Assembly (NCBI GenBank): GCA_020091685.1
Contig: CM034599.1
Span: 3,565,641-3,629,640, forward strand
Length of the DNA stretch: 64,000 nucleotides
Direction: 5' to 3'
From: Lutjanus erythropterus
Taxonomy: Eukaryota; Chordata; Actinopteri; Lutjaniformes; Lutjanidae
Shown: piece by piece, positions 1-11,072 of the stretch
Layout of the letters: each line of letters opens with the position of its first letter
Numbering within the stretch: position 1 is the stretch's first letter
Program-made: the position numbers and the translations under genes
The notes under the pieces: model-generated
What the model saw: the letters and a program-made list of their open reading frames with translations, nothing else
Database searches by the model: none
What the model was told of the DNA's origin: nothing

Positions 1-145
1 AGCACCACAAGCCGAGAGAAGGAATTGGAGATTGGAGGAGAGAAGGCAGACATCTCTACAGCTGATATCTTTGAAAGTTGGCAACTCACAGCAAAACTAT
101 ATAGGTGGATAAATAGCACTACAGGCCAGGGGAAAGTATGCATTT

Positions 146-235
<90 letters not shown>
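146..235. repeat. (GATA)n microsatellite, about 22 units, probable LINE tail
   Basis: An uninterrupted TAGA/GATA run of 90 bp. It is followed at 236-255 by CCATCTTTATTAACCC, which resembles the common teleost arrangement where a GATA tract adjoins ACTTTATTGATCCC, the reverse complement of a LINE-like 3' end. The tract gives a false open frame on the minus strand (a repeated YLSI peptide). Confidence 0.93.
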
Positions 236-262
236 CCCATCTTTATTAACCCAGTATCTACA

Positions 263-1825
263 AACCAATTGCATGCAAACAAACCAACCACCCAAACTAA
301 ACCCATGTAGCTTCACACACAGAATCTGAAGTCTTGTGTTCACAGAGTTAATTTAGCAGTGAAGAGAACGTCCTCAACCCACCTGATTCTCTACATAAAC
401 AACCACCAGTTGGATGACAGAGTTTCAGCAATTTAGGTGCCAATTTTGCAGATACGAATGGAGCCTTTAATAGACTGTGATGCTTTCTCTCTGTGCTATA
501 TTAGGCCGTTAGTGGCTCTCTGTGGTTTTGCATGATTTGAAAAGTTGTGTCGTTACATTAGCGGCCGGTGTCTCCTTCTAATCCCATTTGCCTTGTGGTT
601 ACAAACAAGGTGCCAGCAGAGCCACTCAGCTGAAGGAACAGGGAATCCATGCTTTATACCAAGCAGCCCTAATTCAATTGACATTACTGGCTGGCTTTAA
701 TGGATTTTACCTGGTGAGCCTGCAAATTGAATATTTTAAGGCATATCAACTCCTCCGGAGCCACTGAAAAGAAAAGGTGCAATTTTCATTTTGTGAGCTT
801 TCGGTAACGAGACGGTGACATACAGGAGATTATAATCTATTTCTTGGATTCAAGTTGATTCGTCCTCGCTAAAGCACAGTCCTGCTCGCCTGTGGTTGGG
901 GCTTTTATCTCCCTCAAGCCATTTGATGTTCTTAACCACTGCTTCTCGTTACTGGAACTCATACTCACGCACTCCCTCAATGCTCACATGCACCACACAC
1001 ACACATAACTACATCTTTTTGTACACCTCAGCCCTCGCGGCTCCGGTCTTGTCTTTGTGTGAGGAGTCAAACTCTTTGCTGTGTCATCTCATTGAGCTTC
1101 TGAGGTTGTTATTGTTTTATCTCCTGGTGTGTTGATCTCGGCGCGAGGTGGGCGGCCGTCCTTCTCGTGCCTCTCTCTGTAAAGGTCACTGAGCCGCGGA
1201 TGAAGTCGTGTCGATCAGATGAGGGCCCAGAGACTGACAGCTAATTTTCATCAAAGCAGCTGTGGGCGAGGGGGGCCAAGACGCCGGCTGCCTGGGGGCT
1301 TCTCGCCTCTCTGAGGATTCTCCGCTACTTATCAGGCTTACTGGCTCGCTGTGGGGAGATATGGCCCTGCAGACTGCTCAGATCTACAGTGTACTGGCTC
1401 TATGAAAACCTAAAATTCTCTTGGATTGCATGTTAGAGAGTTACATAATCGGGACACAAAAAGGGTAACTATTCCATTACAGTTAAAGAACTCAGATTAG
1501 GAGATTCTCAATCATCCAGGTCTTGGTTTTCTCTAGGAGCTGTTTTCAAGCAAGCAGGATTACAGTTTTATAATACATTTTAAAAGACGAATGATACACT
1601 ACACTGCACAGAAGTGCCGACATTACAATATGTCATGAGTCTCACAACGCTGCGCTGGTCTCGAGTGAAACCACAGGTAATCTTACAGCTGCCAATTCAT
1701 TATCATGGCCTCTAGTGAAAAAAATCACTGGGTGGAAATGTGGCCATTATTTTGTCTGTAAATGAGAAATGGGCAACAACATCACAGTACAGTGACAGTT
1801 CTGCCTTCAGCTGAAGGCTGAGTTT
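263..1825. other. No gene seen; unique-looking intronic sequence
   Basis: No ORF with splice support. 540-760 is balanced in composition, free of recognisable repeats and contains homeodomain-like TAATTCAATTG and TTTAATGG motifs, so it is a possible conserved non-coding element. 1135-1320 is locally GC- and CpG-rich (for example GGCGCGAGG, GAGCCGCGG and ACGCCGGC) compared with its AT-rich surroundings. Confidence 0.5.
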
Positions 1826-2085
1826 CCATCAGGAACCTCTGTAAACAAACCTTGGTACTGTATTCCCTGTCGGTCTCGGAGGCTCAGTTCAGTTCAGATG
1901 ATCGGCTGTGTTCACCTGAAGGCTGCTGACCACAGATTACAGATAATGACAGCTATCAGTTACTATTAGCTACTTTAGCAGTAAGTAAACTAAAGCTGTC
2001 TGACCATCAGGAAACTGTAAACAACCTTGGTACTGTATTCCCTGTCGGTCTCTGAGGCTCTGTTCAGCGCAGGTAATCGGCCGTC
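1826..2085 (+). repeat. Local direct duplication, copies at 1826-1911 and 2004-2085
   Basis: Both copies read CCATCAGGAA, then GTAAACAAACC or GTAAACAACC, then CTTGGTACTGTATTCCCTG, then TCGGTCTC-GAGGCTC and end in a CGGCCGT/CGGCTGT block. The offset is about 177 bp. Divergence of roughly 10-15 % indicates an old tandem duplication or two units of one dispersed repeat. Confidence 0.75.
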
Positions 2086-2249
2086 ATGAAACTCTGTAGT
2101 TAAACAACTGAGAGTTGAAGCTGAGCAGCCGGAGAACATTAGAGGGAAAACCAGAAAATATTTACTCCATAAAATATGATCCTGAGGGACCTGGGGACCT
2201 GAGTTTAGGGAGGAGGCATGGTTCAATGCAGTGGAGTCAGTAAGAAAAT

Positions 2250-3053
2250 TTTTTTTGTGCAGCAGGCTAACAGAGAGTCAGCACAGGATCCTTCACAGAT
2301 TGTAACGTGACATTTCTCCCCTCTGTGTCAAGTGTAAGAAAGAGACTGGGTCTTACATATGTGGCATTTGGAGCTGCCGTCTGATATTTAAATCCTGGGG
2401 AAAAAACTCACAGGAACTCTGTTTTTAGTAAGAACATACAAATAAATCCTGGTATGTTCCTCTAAAGTCTCTCAGGTGAAGGCCTCCTTGACAAGTGTTC
2501 AGAAAAAAATATTGAACAATCTTCTGCTATTAGCAAGGAGATACATTTTATTTCAATGGATTAAGCCCAGACCTCCAACTGTTATCCAGTTGTACGGAGA
2601 AATCTTTCAAGTTTTGCCAATGGAGCGCTTAAGCTCAGTTTTGAAGGGGAAAGAGAAGGTTTTTGATAAGTTGTGGGCGCATTTTCTAAACCACCACCCA
2701 GACTGAGCAGCAGACTTAATACGCAGGAGGTGTTGTAATGTGGACTGGCCCCTGTGAATGTCTAAAAAGTGCCTCCCTCCTGGGTACTTAGTTGCTCTGT
2801 CTTAGCTCTGTATTCCCTGATTCATGTGACATATCTTTGTATCTATGTAATGTCCCATGTAGTGATGCAACATGTAGGTCTGTATACCAGGTTGTTGTTG
2901 TTTATTTATTTTTGTTTTTTTGTACTCAACTACATTGGAATTTTGAATTGTTTTCCATGAGAAGACAAACTGAAATACCTTTAAAATACCCAAGAATGGG
3001 AAGATACTAACATATAGCTGATGTATAGCACAAGACTTTAAACTTTAAACTTA
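2250..3053 (+). mobile_element. 5'-truncated L1-type LINE: ORF2 C-terminus and 3' UTR
   Basis: One frame (about 2275-2365) gives RILHRL, a stop, RDISPLC, then CVKCKKETGS and GIWSC. This is the C-terminal cysteine motif of L1 ORF2 (C-x-K/R-C-x-x-E-x-G-T-x-x-H-x-x-W-x-C), with tyrosine where the histidine normally stands. After frame disruption, 2476-2706 encodes the last part of ORF2: LLLARRYILFQW, PRPPTV and a final MERLSSVLKGKEKVFDKLW block, the usual L1 ending before the stop at 2704. AT-rich sequence with TTTAAACTTTAAAC to about 3053 is probably the 3' UTR. No poly(A) tail or target duplication is clear. At least one in-frame stop and a shift make it dead. Confidence 0.82.
2476..2706 (+). 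pseudogene. L1 ORF2 C-terminal fragment (dead)
   Basis: This is the 76-codon remnant of reverse-transcriptase ORF2, read in a different frame from the upstream cysteine motif. It lies downstream of the RT domain and contains no catalytic residue. The hydrophobic LLLARRYILFQWIK helix and the MERL motif are diagnostic of the extreme C-terminus in fish L1 elements. There is no ATG context; the frame opens on GTG and is not a gene. Confidence 0.8.
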
Positions 3054-3162
3054 CTGCTGTTAATTTAAACGTGCATTCAGTCCTGACAAAGGAAGGAATA
3101 GCCTGGCAAATAATTAATAAACCTACAACAATCATTGGACATCACAGGTTAAACAATTTTGT

Positions 3163-3192
3163 CATATTTGGTATTGAGATATACCAAATATG
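3163..3192. repeat. Perfect 12-bp palindrome arms with 6-bp loop
   Basis: CATATTTGGTAT and its exact complement ATACCAAATATG are separated by TGAGAT. AT-rich and not followed by a T run; it could form a small cruciform. Function unknown. Confidence 0.85.
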
Positions 3193-3266
3193 GCTAAGTG
3201 AGAGAAAGTAATCAGGTTAGAGTTACTTTATTATTGTGAGTACATTTTTAGAACAGCACTTCCAAC

Positions 3267-3582
3267 AAAGGCTGCACAATTAATCACAATATTATTGATA
3301 TTGAGATTATCAAAATCACAATATCCAAACTGCAGAACCAACAATTAATTGAAAGAGGGAAATTGTGTGAAAACAGCATTACAGTGAAGTTCTGCAGTGT
3401 TGCACAGACGACCTGGCCTAAAAATCTTGTTTTTCAAATGTAAGAAAACATGTTTGTTGTCACATCATAGTAATTTTAATATAATAAGGGTTTTTTAATG
3501 CAAAAATGATCATTCCTACTAATCATTTTGCAATTTCAGTCAAAATCATTCCAATTCTTCTTCATCATATCGTGCAGCCCTG
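3267..3582 (+). mobile_element. hAT-type MITE with target-site duplication
   Basis: The left end AAAGGCTGCACAATTAATC and the right end (reverse complement CAGGGCTGCACGAT) form short inverted termini. The flanks CTTCCAAC (3259-3266) and CTCCCAAC (3583-3590) are a 7 of 8 match, the 8-bp duplication length of hAT elements. At 316 bp with no coding capacity it is non-autonomous. The same family recurs in reverse at 28833-28983 and 44549-44674, sharing AATATCCAAA followed by CTGCAGAACCA. Confidence 0.82.
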
Positions 3583-3820
3583 CTCCCAACACAACACACT
3601 GCTGTATTATTTTTCATCCGTAATGCTGCTGATCTGCACACGCCAGCCTTTATTCCTCTCTGTTCATTTTCTGCCCTCTTTCTTCTTCCCCTTTGCCAGT
3701 ATTCTAAACATGGTTTGCATTGATTTATTCTCCTCCACCAATTAAAAGCAATTTTGTGAGCATTAGAGTAAGCCATGCCGGGAGCCGTTTACTGCGGCAG
3801 GCTGTTCATTACCTCATTGC

Positions 3821-3852
3821 GTGTGTGTTTGTGTGTGTGTGTGTGCGCGCGT
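3821..3852. repeat. (GT)n microsatellite, interrupted
   Basis: GTGTGTGTTTGTG run passing into GTGCGCGCGTG, 32 bp of alternating purine-pyrimidine. Confidence 0.9.
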
Positions 3853-4640
3853 GCCGGCTTGTCTCTGGTGTGACCTCCTGGGTGCCTCTGTTCTGCTTAT
3901 TTAACTCTGTGAATGTGCACAAGCATGAGCGTATGCATGTGCGTGCAGCAGACGTGTGTCTCTCCATCTCCATTCATGTTTAGGTGCACACGAGCAGATG
4001 GGTGCGGGTGTGTGTCAGAGATTCCCCACACGTGCAGGGCATTAGTTTTCTGTTTGCAGGCTAAATCCTCATGTTGTTAAAGCAGTGTCAGTTGCCTCTG
4101 CCACGACACAAAGCTTATCTGTTAGCAACTCCCATACCCCCTCGGGAAGGGGAGGCATGGCGGCGCGGCGTGGGCTGAGGGGACGTGTTTAAGAAGACAG
4201 GAAGCCGGTGCAAATAACCCTGGGCTCTGAGGGAAGGTTAAGAAGCCAACAGCATGCTGAATAGGGAGTGTTATCCCTGAAGGATCCCCTTCGCTCTGCA
4301 GCCAGCCTGTCCTCTCCACCCTGACAGACCTTTGTACCATGATGGCAGCCATCACATCAGAGTGTCAGTGCACAGGTGTTTGTCTGTCAGTAACCATCAG
4401 CGGCTCTCAGACCACCATCAATGCTGGTGACACCTGCTTTATTAATATTGCTCTGGTGTACTACAGGTGGCAGAGTGAAGGGCTTTTGGTTTCAGTCAGG
4501 GAGCATTTTCAAACTCAGGGAAAGTCGAGTGTCAGTATGGAGTTATAGGAGTGCCATAAAGAAAAATAAATCTATGTAATAAGAATAATATTGAGTAAAA
4601 GAATGAATAAGTAAATAAAAAATGTAAATAAAACTACTTG
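3853..4640. other. No gene seen
   Basis: Intronic. 4130-4330 is relatively GC-rich (GGCGGCGCGGCGTGG) with no start, splice or repeat pattern I can interpret. An AAATAA-rich stretch follows at 4560-4625. Confidence 0.45.
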
Positions 4641-4710
4641 GTTTGGTTCAGGAAAAGATCATGGTTTGGGTTAAAATAACTTTATTATGTCTGTAACATG
4701 ATAGAAAGTG
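4641..4710 (+). repeat. Dispersed repeat G (fragment)
   Basis: GATCATGGTTTGGGTTAAAA recurs with small changes at 20979-21050 and 38837-39010, each preceded by an A-rich GGAAAAGATC-like block. Three independent copies in one window mark an interspersed repeat. Class unknown. Confidence 0.7.
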
Positions 4711-5039
4711 TTGTGCTTGTATGAACCAACTAACTGATCTCTTCCAACCTGTTTATAACGGAAAGCATCCCAGCTTGTTACTAATAATTGTGTATTAACT
4801 TACAGTGTTAACATTACAGTTAAGGCTGACTCTTGCTGCATCCATATTGTTATCCCATTATAACAACCATCAATGTCGAAAGGTATGAGGGAAATTAAAA
4901 CACGTAAAAGCACGTAATGGAACAAGAACCACTGGTGTTCTGGTTTAATGAGTGATCGTGTTAATTGGTGACTAGTGACCAATGAGATTCTGTGATCTGC
5001 AGTGATAGAAAAAATATTTAATTACAAATAAAAATCATG

Positions 5040-5160
5040 CATTTCAAGTCCTACCTAAAGTGCCAAAGTAAAAGTACTAAGTAAAATAAAGTAACTTTAC
5101 TTTTACTTCAGTACCTCACTTGGTACTTTTTCCTTAAGTACTTTAGTAATGTCTGCAGAA
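5040..5160. repeat. Fragment of family F hAT-like MITE (AAGTACTT-rich)
   Basis: Dense AAGTAAAAGTACT / AGTACTTTAGTA motifs are typical of a very abundant teleost MITE whose ends read CAGTGGTGGAA. Better copies lie at 25795-26074, 33052-33297 and 50745-51072. No termini are preserved here. Confidence 0.55.
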
Positions 5161-5287
5161 AACACAAAACAGAAGATGTAGGTCACTCTTTAAACTGAAA
5201 CAGAACGTACCAGAATACTGCCCCCAGACCCCCCTACAGGTTTATGAATGCGTCACCTTTTTCACCGCTTATGAGCTTGCAGGTCTG

Positions 5288-5312
5288 ATATATATATACA
5301 TATATATATATA
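5288..5312. repeat. (TA)n microsatellite
   Basis: TATATATATACATATATATA run followed by an A6 stretch. Confidence 0.88.
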
Positions 5313-7440
5313 AAAAACACCACGTAGACATGTTGACAAAGTTAAAAATGTGATTTTCACTGGAGGGGGTCTTTAAATTCTATATGATCTGTATAGTTTT
5401 TGCAAGTTTTTGAGTACAGTGAATAAAAATGTTTGTGCTAATAAGTGTAAAAAGTAGTCTCAGAAGTACTACGATAAAATTATGATAAAACTGACTTCTT
5501 GTTTTTGTTGAGCCTCTTTAGAGCTTTCGGGGTGTGTTGTTTTTAATGTTTGAAGAGGTTACTTGTGGTGCTCCTGTGTGCCACTTTATTCTCAAAAATA
5601 GTGCCTTTCTGTATTTTTATCTGCAGGTGAAAAGTGGCACCATACCACGATACTTTTCCTTTCCAGCACTCTCTGACAAGTTTGATGTGGAAGTGTGTGA
5701 CTGTGCACGTCAAGCTCTCATGTCTCACAGGTTTCCACAGTCATGGGAAACATCCCGGCTAAATAAAATCTGTTTATTGGCACAAACATTACACAAAAAT
5801 GTTTAGATAGTTAGGGATATAGCCAGACACGTTTTGTATTTATATGTGTTTATTATCAATTGATTTTTAAAGGAATCAATACAAATGAGCAGCTTGAAGT
5901 ATCAGTCCTGCAGAATCGATCCACCCATCTCTAATGTAAAACTGACGCTGCAGGGTTACCCACAGCATCATAGCAGTTTGAAGCTGCTGCATTTTGACGA
6001 GTTGGGAGCGAGAACATGTCGAATAAACCGAGGTAACCTGATGATTTACAATCGTCACCTTTAGGTACAGTAATGCACCCTTTGACCAACTCATCACATG
6101 AAACCAGAGCTGAGACATCATCGCTGTGTGAGCTGCAGCAGCAGAGCCCGGCGCTCAATACAGTTTCCCATTTACTACCCATTTCCTCTGGGCACACAAC
6201 TATTTATTCCCCCATTTTCTCAAAACTGGAAATGAAATGAAAAAGAGCAAAAACAGAGAAAAAAAGGAAAACAAGTGTGCGGGTTAATCTCTCTCGCCAA
6301 AGGCAACATTGTGACATTATCTCTTCGTCACAGCTTAACAGAGGCCTGCTCCTCTGAGTATGTGTTCCTGTCTTTGTTTGTTTGGTGCTGTGTGCACATA
6401 CATGTGCAAAACCATACATGTGTGAGGACATATGTGCATGCGTACATATGCATGTGTGTGCTTGTGTGCGCGCCGGAACATTTTCCTGAGCCTGTGTGAA
6501 TTTTGAGAGCGTTTGCTGTTGTGCTCAAAATGAAAGGCACCGTGTTTACCTACACACACGTTCATCTGCAGATTAGCCTGCGGCTGCCTGCCTGCCTGCC
6601 CCCGTGCAGGAGACACACACTTTTCCAGCAGCCTTTGTTGAGCCCCACTACCTGCTCACTCTACATCAGCTCCTCTCAAACACACTTTAATACCCTCCAA
6701 CAAGGGATGATACTGCAATTCACAGGCTAGACGGGCTATTTCACAAACCTTCAAACTAGCTATCTGCAATCAGTCATGTTGCATTAATAAACAGAGACAT
6801 CTTCTCGAATTTGTTGAATTAAATGTGAGTCTGGTTTGATTGAAAACCCTTTTATCTGATGAAACGGGAGAAAAAGCTGTGCATATATTTTATAAGTCCT
6901 AAAATATCCCACAAACGAGTATTATTGACTGTTCCTGCTTCTCTCGGCTGCTTTATTTTTTTCTCCAGCGTGGTTTTTCCGCTCTCTCGCTGTGCTCTTG
7001 AATATCGTGAAAATCCAATTAGGTGGACACATTCTGCGAGAACGCCACAAAAACGCGCTCCATGATAGCAATCATATGAATTCTTCAAATGGGATTTTCG
7101 ATGCTCCCCTTTCACACCGCATCTACACTAAAGATAGAGTAATTGGCAAACAGATCTCCATACAAAATGTTTTCCCCTCTCTTTTATGGCCACTCAGCAT
7201 AACAATGGGTACTTCTGTAATCTCTGCTGTGTGATTCAGAAATGAAAAGCCAATGAAATGTGTCTCCTGGCATGTGGGGGAAAATCACTGCTACTGTATG
7301 TAGAGCATGTTACCATCGTTTAGTGGCTTCCCCATTGACACATGAACAAACGGCACATAATTGCTCTGTTTCAGACTCTTATTTTACAGTCAGTTCTGGC
7401 AGGCCGTGGTACATCCTTAAACAGCCCTGATTTACCAATA
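5313..7440. other. No gene seen
   Basis: Several 60-90 codon frames exist on both strands between 5534 and 7234, but they overlap each other, mix GT/CA-rich peptide (6360-6480 is TGTGCATG-rich) and show no paired splice sites. 5634 has an acceptor-like TCTGCAG but no donor that preserves a frame resembling any family I know. Treated as intronic. Confidence 0.5.
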
Positions 7441-8851
7441 AAAGGGATAGTTTGGATAATTTGAAGTGGGGTTGTATGAGGTACTCATTAATAGTCAGTG
7501 TGTTACTTACAGTAGATGACAGTTGACATGCCTCCAGTTTGGTGACCGGGAGTCCCGGTATAGGGAGGTAATCAATGCACTGCTGTGGACAGAGTCAGCA
7601 ACAAAACATATTTCAGCCACTTAAAAAAAGTCAGTGTCAGTTTAAGTGTACTCCAAATTTAGAATCTAAACTAACCAGCTAACTAGCCAGGTAAGCTAAC
7701 CAACTAACCAGCTAAATAAATCGGTGACTTACCAGCAAACTAATCACCTGACTAAAATAAACCAGCTATCTTACTGGTCAGTTAACAAGACGACTAACCA
7801 CATATATAACCAGGTAGTTTAACAGCTGAGTAACCAGATAACCAATGAACACACTAGCTAGCCAGGTGACTAACCAGCCAACTAAGCAAGTTAAGTAACC
7901 AACTGTCGAACAGCTGCTAACCAGTTGACAAACAACTGTCCAGTGGACTAACCAGCAAACTAAACAGCTGACTACCCAGCTAACTAACCAGCTGACTAAG
8001 GAGTTAACTAATTTGATAACGAACCAACCAGTTAACAAACTAACTAACCAGCCAACTAACCAGGTTAACTAACCAGCTAGCTAACAATCTAGCTGACCAG
8101 GTTAACTGGTCAGCTAACTAACCAAGTTAACTAACCAGCTAACTAACCAGCTGGCTGAATGAGCTCAATAACATGATTAACTGGAGTTAAGTTGGTGTGG
8201 ATAACCAACTAACAAGCTAGCTAACCAGGTGACTAACCAGACAACTAAGCAAATTAACCAACCAACTGACCCGCTGCTAACCAGCTGACTAATGAGCTGT
8301 CTAACCAGCTAACTAACCAGTTGGCTAACACGTTAAATAATCAGATAACTAACCAACCATTTAGCACGCTAACCAGTCAGGTTCACAGTTGACTTAATTA
8401 ACCAGCTGACTAACTCAGACTTCTCCCTAACCAGGTTAACTAACAAACCTCCTGACCAGGTTAACTGACCAGCTAACTAACCAGGTTAACTAACCAGCTG
8501 GTTAATAAGCTGAATAACATGATTAACTGTAGTCTTGTTGGTGTGGAGAGAGTGATATGTGGCTTATTTAACGGTGGTTTCCTGTCATAAAAAGCTGTCT
8601 GGCAGAAAGATACAGCAATGGAAATATCAAAATATAGTACAAACTTCAACTGATATAAATTTTTAAAATGTTTAAAATATGTTTTGCTGCTGACTCTGTC
8701 CACAGCAGAATGTTGCTTAGCTTCCTACACTGGTACTCCTGCTGCTTCTCCAAATTGAGGATATGTCGACTGCCATCCACTGAAAGTAATACACTGACTA
8801 TAGATAAATACCTCATACAACCCCACTTCAAATAATCCAAACTATCCCTTT
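7441..8851. mobile_element. Family A DNA transposon, about 210-bp inverted ends, minisatellite-filled
   Basis: The left end (AAAGGGATAGTTTGG, then ATTTGAAGTGGGGTTGTATG) is mirrored at 8632-8851, which ends in CAAACTATCCCTTT. The match extends inward for about 210 bp per arm, including CTGTGGACAGAGTCAGCA in the left arm and its complement at 8690-8707. No transposase. The interior is almost entirely the tandem array at 7667-8530. Other copies at 12295-12459, 33772-34067 and 42552-42912 are 170-360 bp, so the 1.41-kb length is due to the array. The family is common in percomorphs by memory; its superfamily is not assigned. Confidence 0.88.
7667..8530. repeat. Degenerate minisatellite of CTAACCAG / CTAACTAACCAG units
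   Basis: About 865 bp built from variants of AACCAGCTAACT in register multiples of 4 bp, giving 8, 12 and 16-bp spacings. It explains the LVSWLV-like minus-strand frame at 7778-8038, which is not a gene. A block CTCAATAACATGATTAACTG...GTTGGTGTGG at 8165-8200 recurs at 8510-8546, so the array was also duplicated as a roughly 345-bp unit. Confidence 0.88.
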
Positions 8852-10344
8852 AAAAGCTAAACTTCGGCAGTCTATCTGCTGTAATAGATGTTAATATTTA
8901 CATAGATACAGGTGATGAATCCTAAATTCTTACTTGTCATTCATGTTGACATTATGTTTCTTAAAAAGAGGGAGAAAATGAATAATTCGGAGAAAAGAGT
9001 GATGTGAGGCTGATAGAGTGAGGATATTGTGTTTGCCTGATCATGCTGACAGCCAGCAGACAGTGAAGGTCTGCCCCAGACTCATGTTTATATTACAGTT
9101 TTCATAAAGGGACTGTGTGAGTGCATTACATCTGAATCACTCTGTTGCTGTCCTATTAACACTTTATGATAAATATTACTATGTACATCTACAAACTGTG
9201 CTTATTTTGGTATCTTGTAGCCTATAGTGTTGAAGCATCTGTTTTCCTTCTGTGTTTTTCAACACATTGATTTAAGTAACTGCAGAGTGCACAGTCACGC
9301 TCTGTGCCTGCATACACACTGACTCAGTCACTCTTCCTCCTCCCTAACCTGCCTTTCTCCTCTTTCTTTCTCTGAACTCCTACTCACATATGGCCTTATA
9401 CCTACAGTATTTGTTTTCTGTCTTGTCATTTCCTTTTTGAAAATGAAATGAAAGGAGACGAGACCGAGTCTACAGCTGGTGCAGAGGTAGAGGCTCTGTG
9501 AGGCTGTATTTAAACACAGCAGTGCTCTGAACTAAATGCTAACGTCGGTATGCTAACATGCTCTCAATGACAGCATTACTGTAACATGTGGATGCTAGAC
9601 AAGATTAATGTTAGCTTATAGCTCTAATCATAAAGTGTAGCAGAGTTATAGGGGTATGTTAGTAGTTTTTAGTCATAAATTTAGGGTGAATATATTTTCT
9701 AACCCTTTAATGGGTGTAGTGGGCATTTTGATCAAGATAAGGGACAATGATTTCAGGGCTTAGTTCACTGCTTGGGCTCATTTTGCAACAACATGGACGC
9801 CCTTGCTCTTCAGCATTACAGCTAACTGTTAGCATACTGATAGGTCTATGATGCTTGGTTTTGATTAATTAATTGATTGGCACGTGTTATTTGTTTCACC
9901 TAGTCCCGCCCTTCTATGCTGTGATTGGCTACTACTACTGAGCTCTGATTTTCTGGTTCTTTTGCTTTGACGATGTGTTCTTGTGATTGCCAGAGAGCCT
10001 TTCTAATGTTGTGAAAGGGTCTTTTTTTTAAGCTTATCTATGATTTCTTCATAAATCTACCCAAATACTGTTGTTGCCTAAACCTAGCCACATATTTTTC
10101 TTGCTTTAATCTTTGGCAAGTTAAATAAGAGCACAGAGTAAATGTTAGTATAAGGGCTGCAAACAAGGATAGAATTATAACTACTGTTTTAATTAGTGGT
10201 GAAAAGCAGGACTTGGTAGTGAATGTTGAAAACTGTGACTCTTTAGTGTTTTACAGATAGTTCTTGGGATTCAGGACACCTGGCTTAAATCCAGGACAGT
10301 CTCAGACAAACTGGGACGTCTGGTCAAAGTGAAATTTTGAGCTG
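8852..10344. other. No gene seen; repeat E relic inside
   Basis: 9535-9620 has GCTAACATGCTCTCAATGACAG with GCTAAC/GCTAGA motifs, typical of the reverse 3' part of repeat E. The remainder is AT-rich with no exon signal. 9880-9960 holds a short less AT-rich patch containing CACGTG. Confidence 0.5.
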
Positions 10345-11072
10345 AGCGGGGTCAGGGATCATCAAGGTTATTCCGATTCATCCTGAGGGAAATGGTAATG
10401 TCTGAACCAAATATCATGGCAATCCATCCAATAGGCCCTGAGACATTTCACTCAAAACCACAAATATAACATGTCTTTTCTCTTTGTTCTCTTTGCTTTC
10501 CTGCAGGACAGCAGCCCCGATCGTTCCCTGTCCCTGGTGACATATTATTCTTTACTTATTTCAGTGCTGATGTTCTTGCATTTGGTTTTTCTGTATAATT
10601 CCAGATTAGCCACAAAGCCTTTTCAGGCTTCAACCTTTTCATATCAGCTCTGGTGTGTTGACAGCATTCAGACCACACATTAGGATGGACTTCACGTTGC
10701 TTTAATACTCTCGGATGTTGCAGAGTTAGGTAAACACAACTTGGGCTTTCCCCAGTCTTGTCTCAGTGTCCTTCTGTATCCTCCTGTCTATGCTAATAAG
10801 TTGCTAATAAGTGAAGTGCTTTGCAAACTCATGGGCAAGTCACGGTATCACCTTCACCAAAGTCAGAACACATTGTCTGACCATGGTGGTCTCTACAAAA
10901 TTGTGTGCCCATTCATTTAGTTGAGAATAAGCTGAGATACTTCACTACAGATGAAAACTTTCCACCAGTGCTAGATTTAAAATCAGGGGTCATCCATCCT
11001 CTTGACATAATGGAATTCTGTACCAAATTTCATGGCAATCCATTGATTGTTGAGGCAATTTAGAGACTCTCT
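10345..11072 (-). repeat. Repeat E, two reverse-oriented fragments (10345-10466 and 10960-11072)
   Basis: Both contain the complement of ATTGCCATGAAATTTGGT (ATCATGGCAATCCAT at 10414 and TTTCATGGCAATCCATTG at 11027). Forward copies lie at 15165-15345 and 15800-16055. This module followed by CATCCTGAGG or TGGTGATCC is very widespread in percomorph genomes by memory. Class unknown; I cannot see an RT frame. Confidence 0.72.

Noticed and set aside
119-343. Minus-strand frame with repeated YLSI peptide
   Set aside because: It is a direct translation of the GATA microsatellite.
5534-5806. Acceptor-like TCTGCAG followed by an open frame
   Set aside because: No matching donor, peptide not recognisable and an overlapping minus-strand frame of equal quality.
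7778-8038. Minus-strand frame rich in LVSWLV
   Set aside because: It is a translation of the TAACCAG minisatellite inside the family A element.
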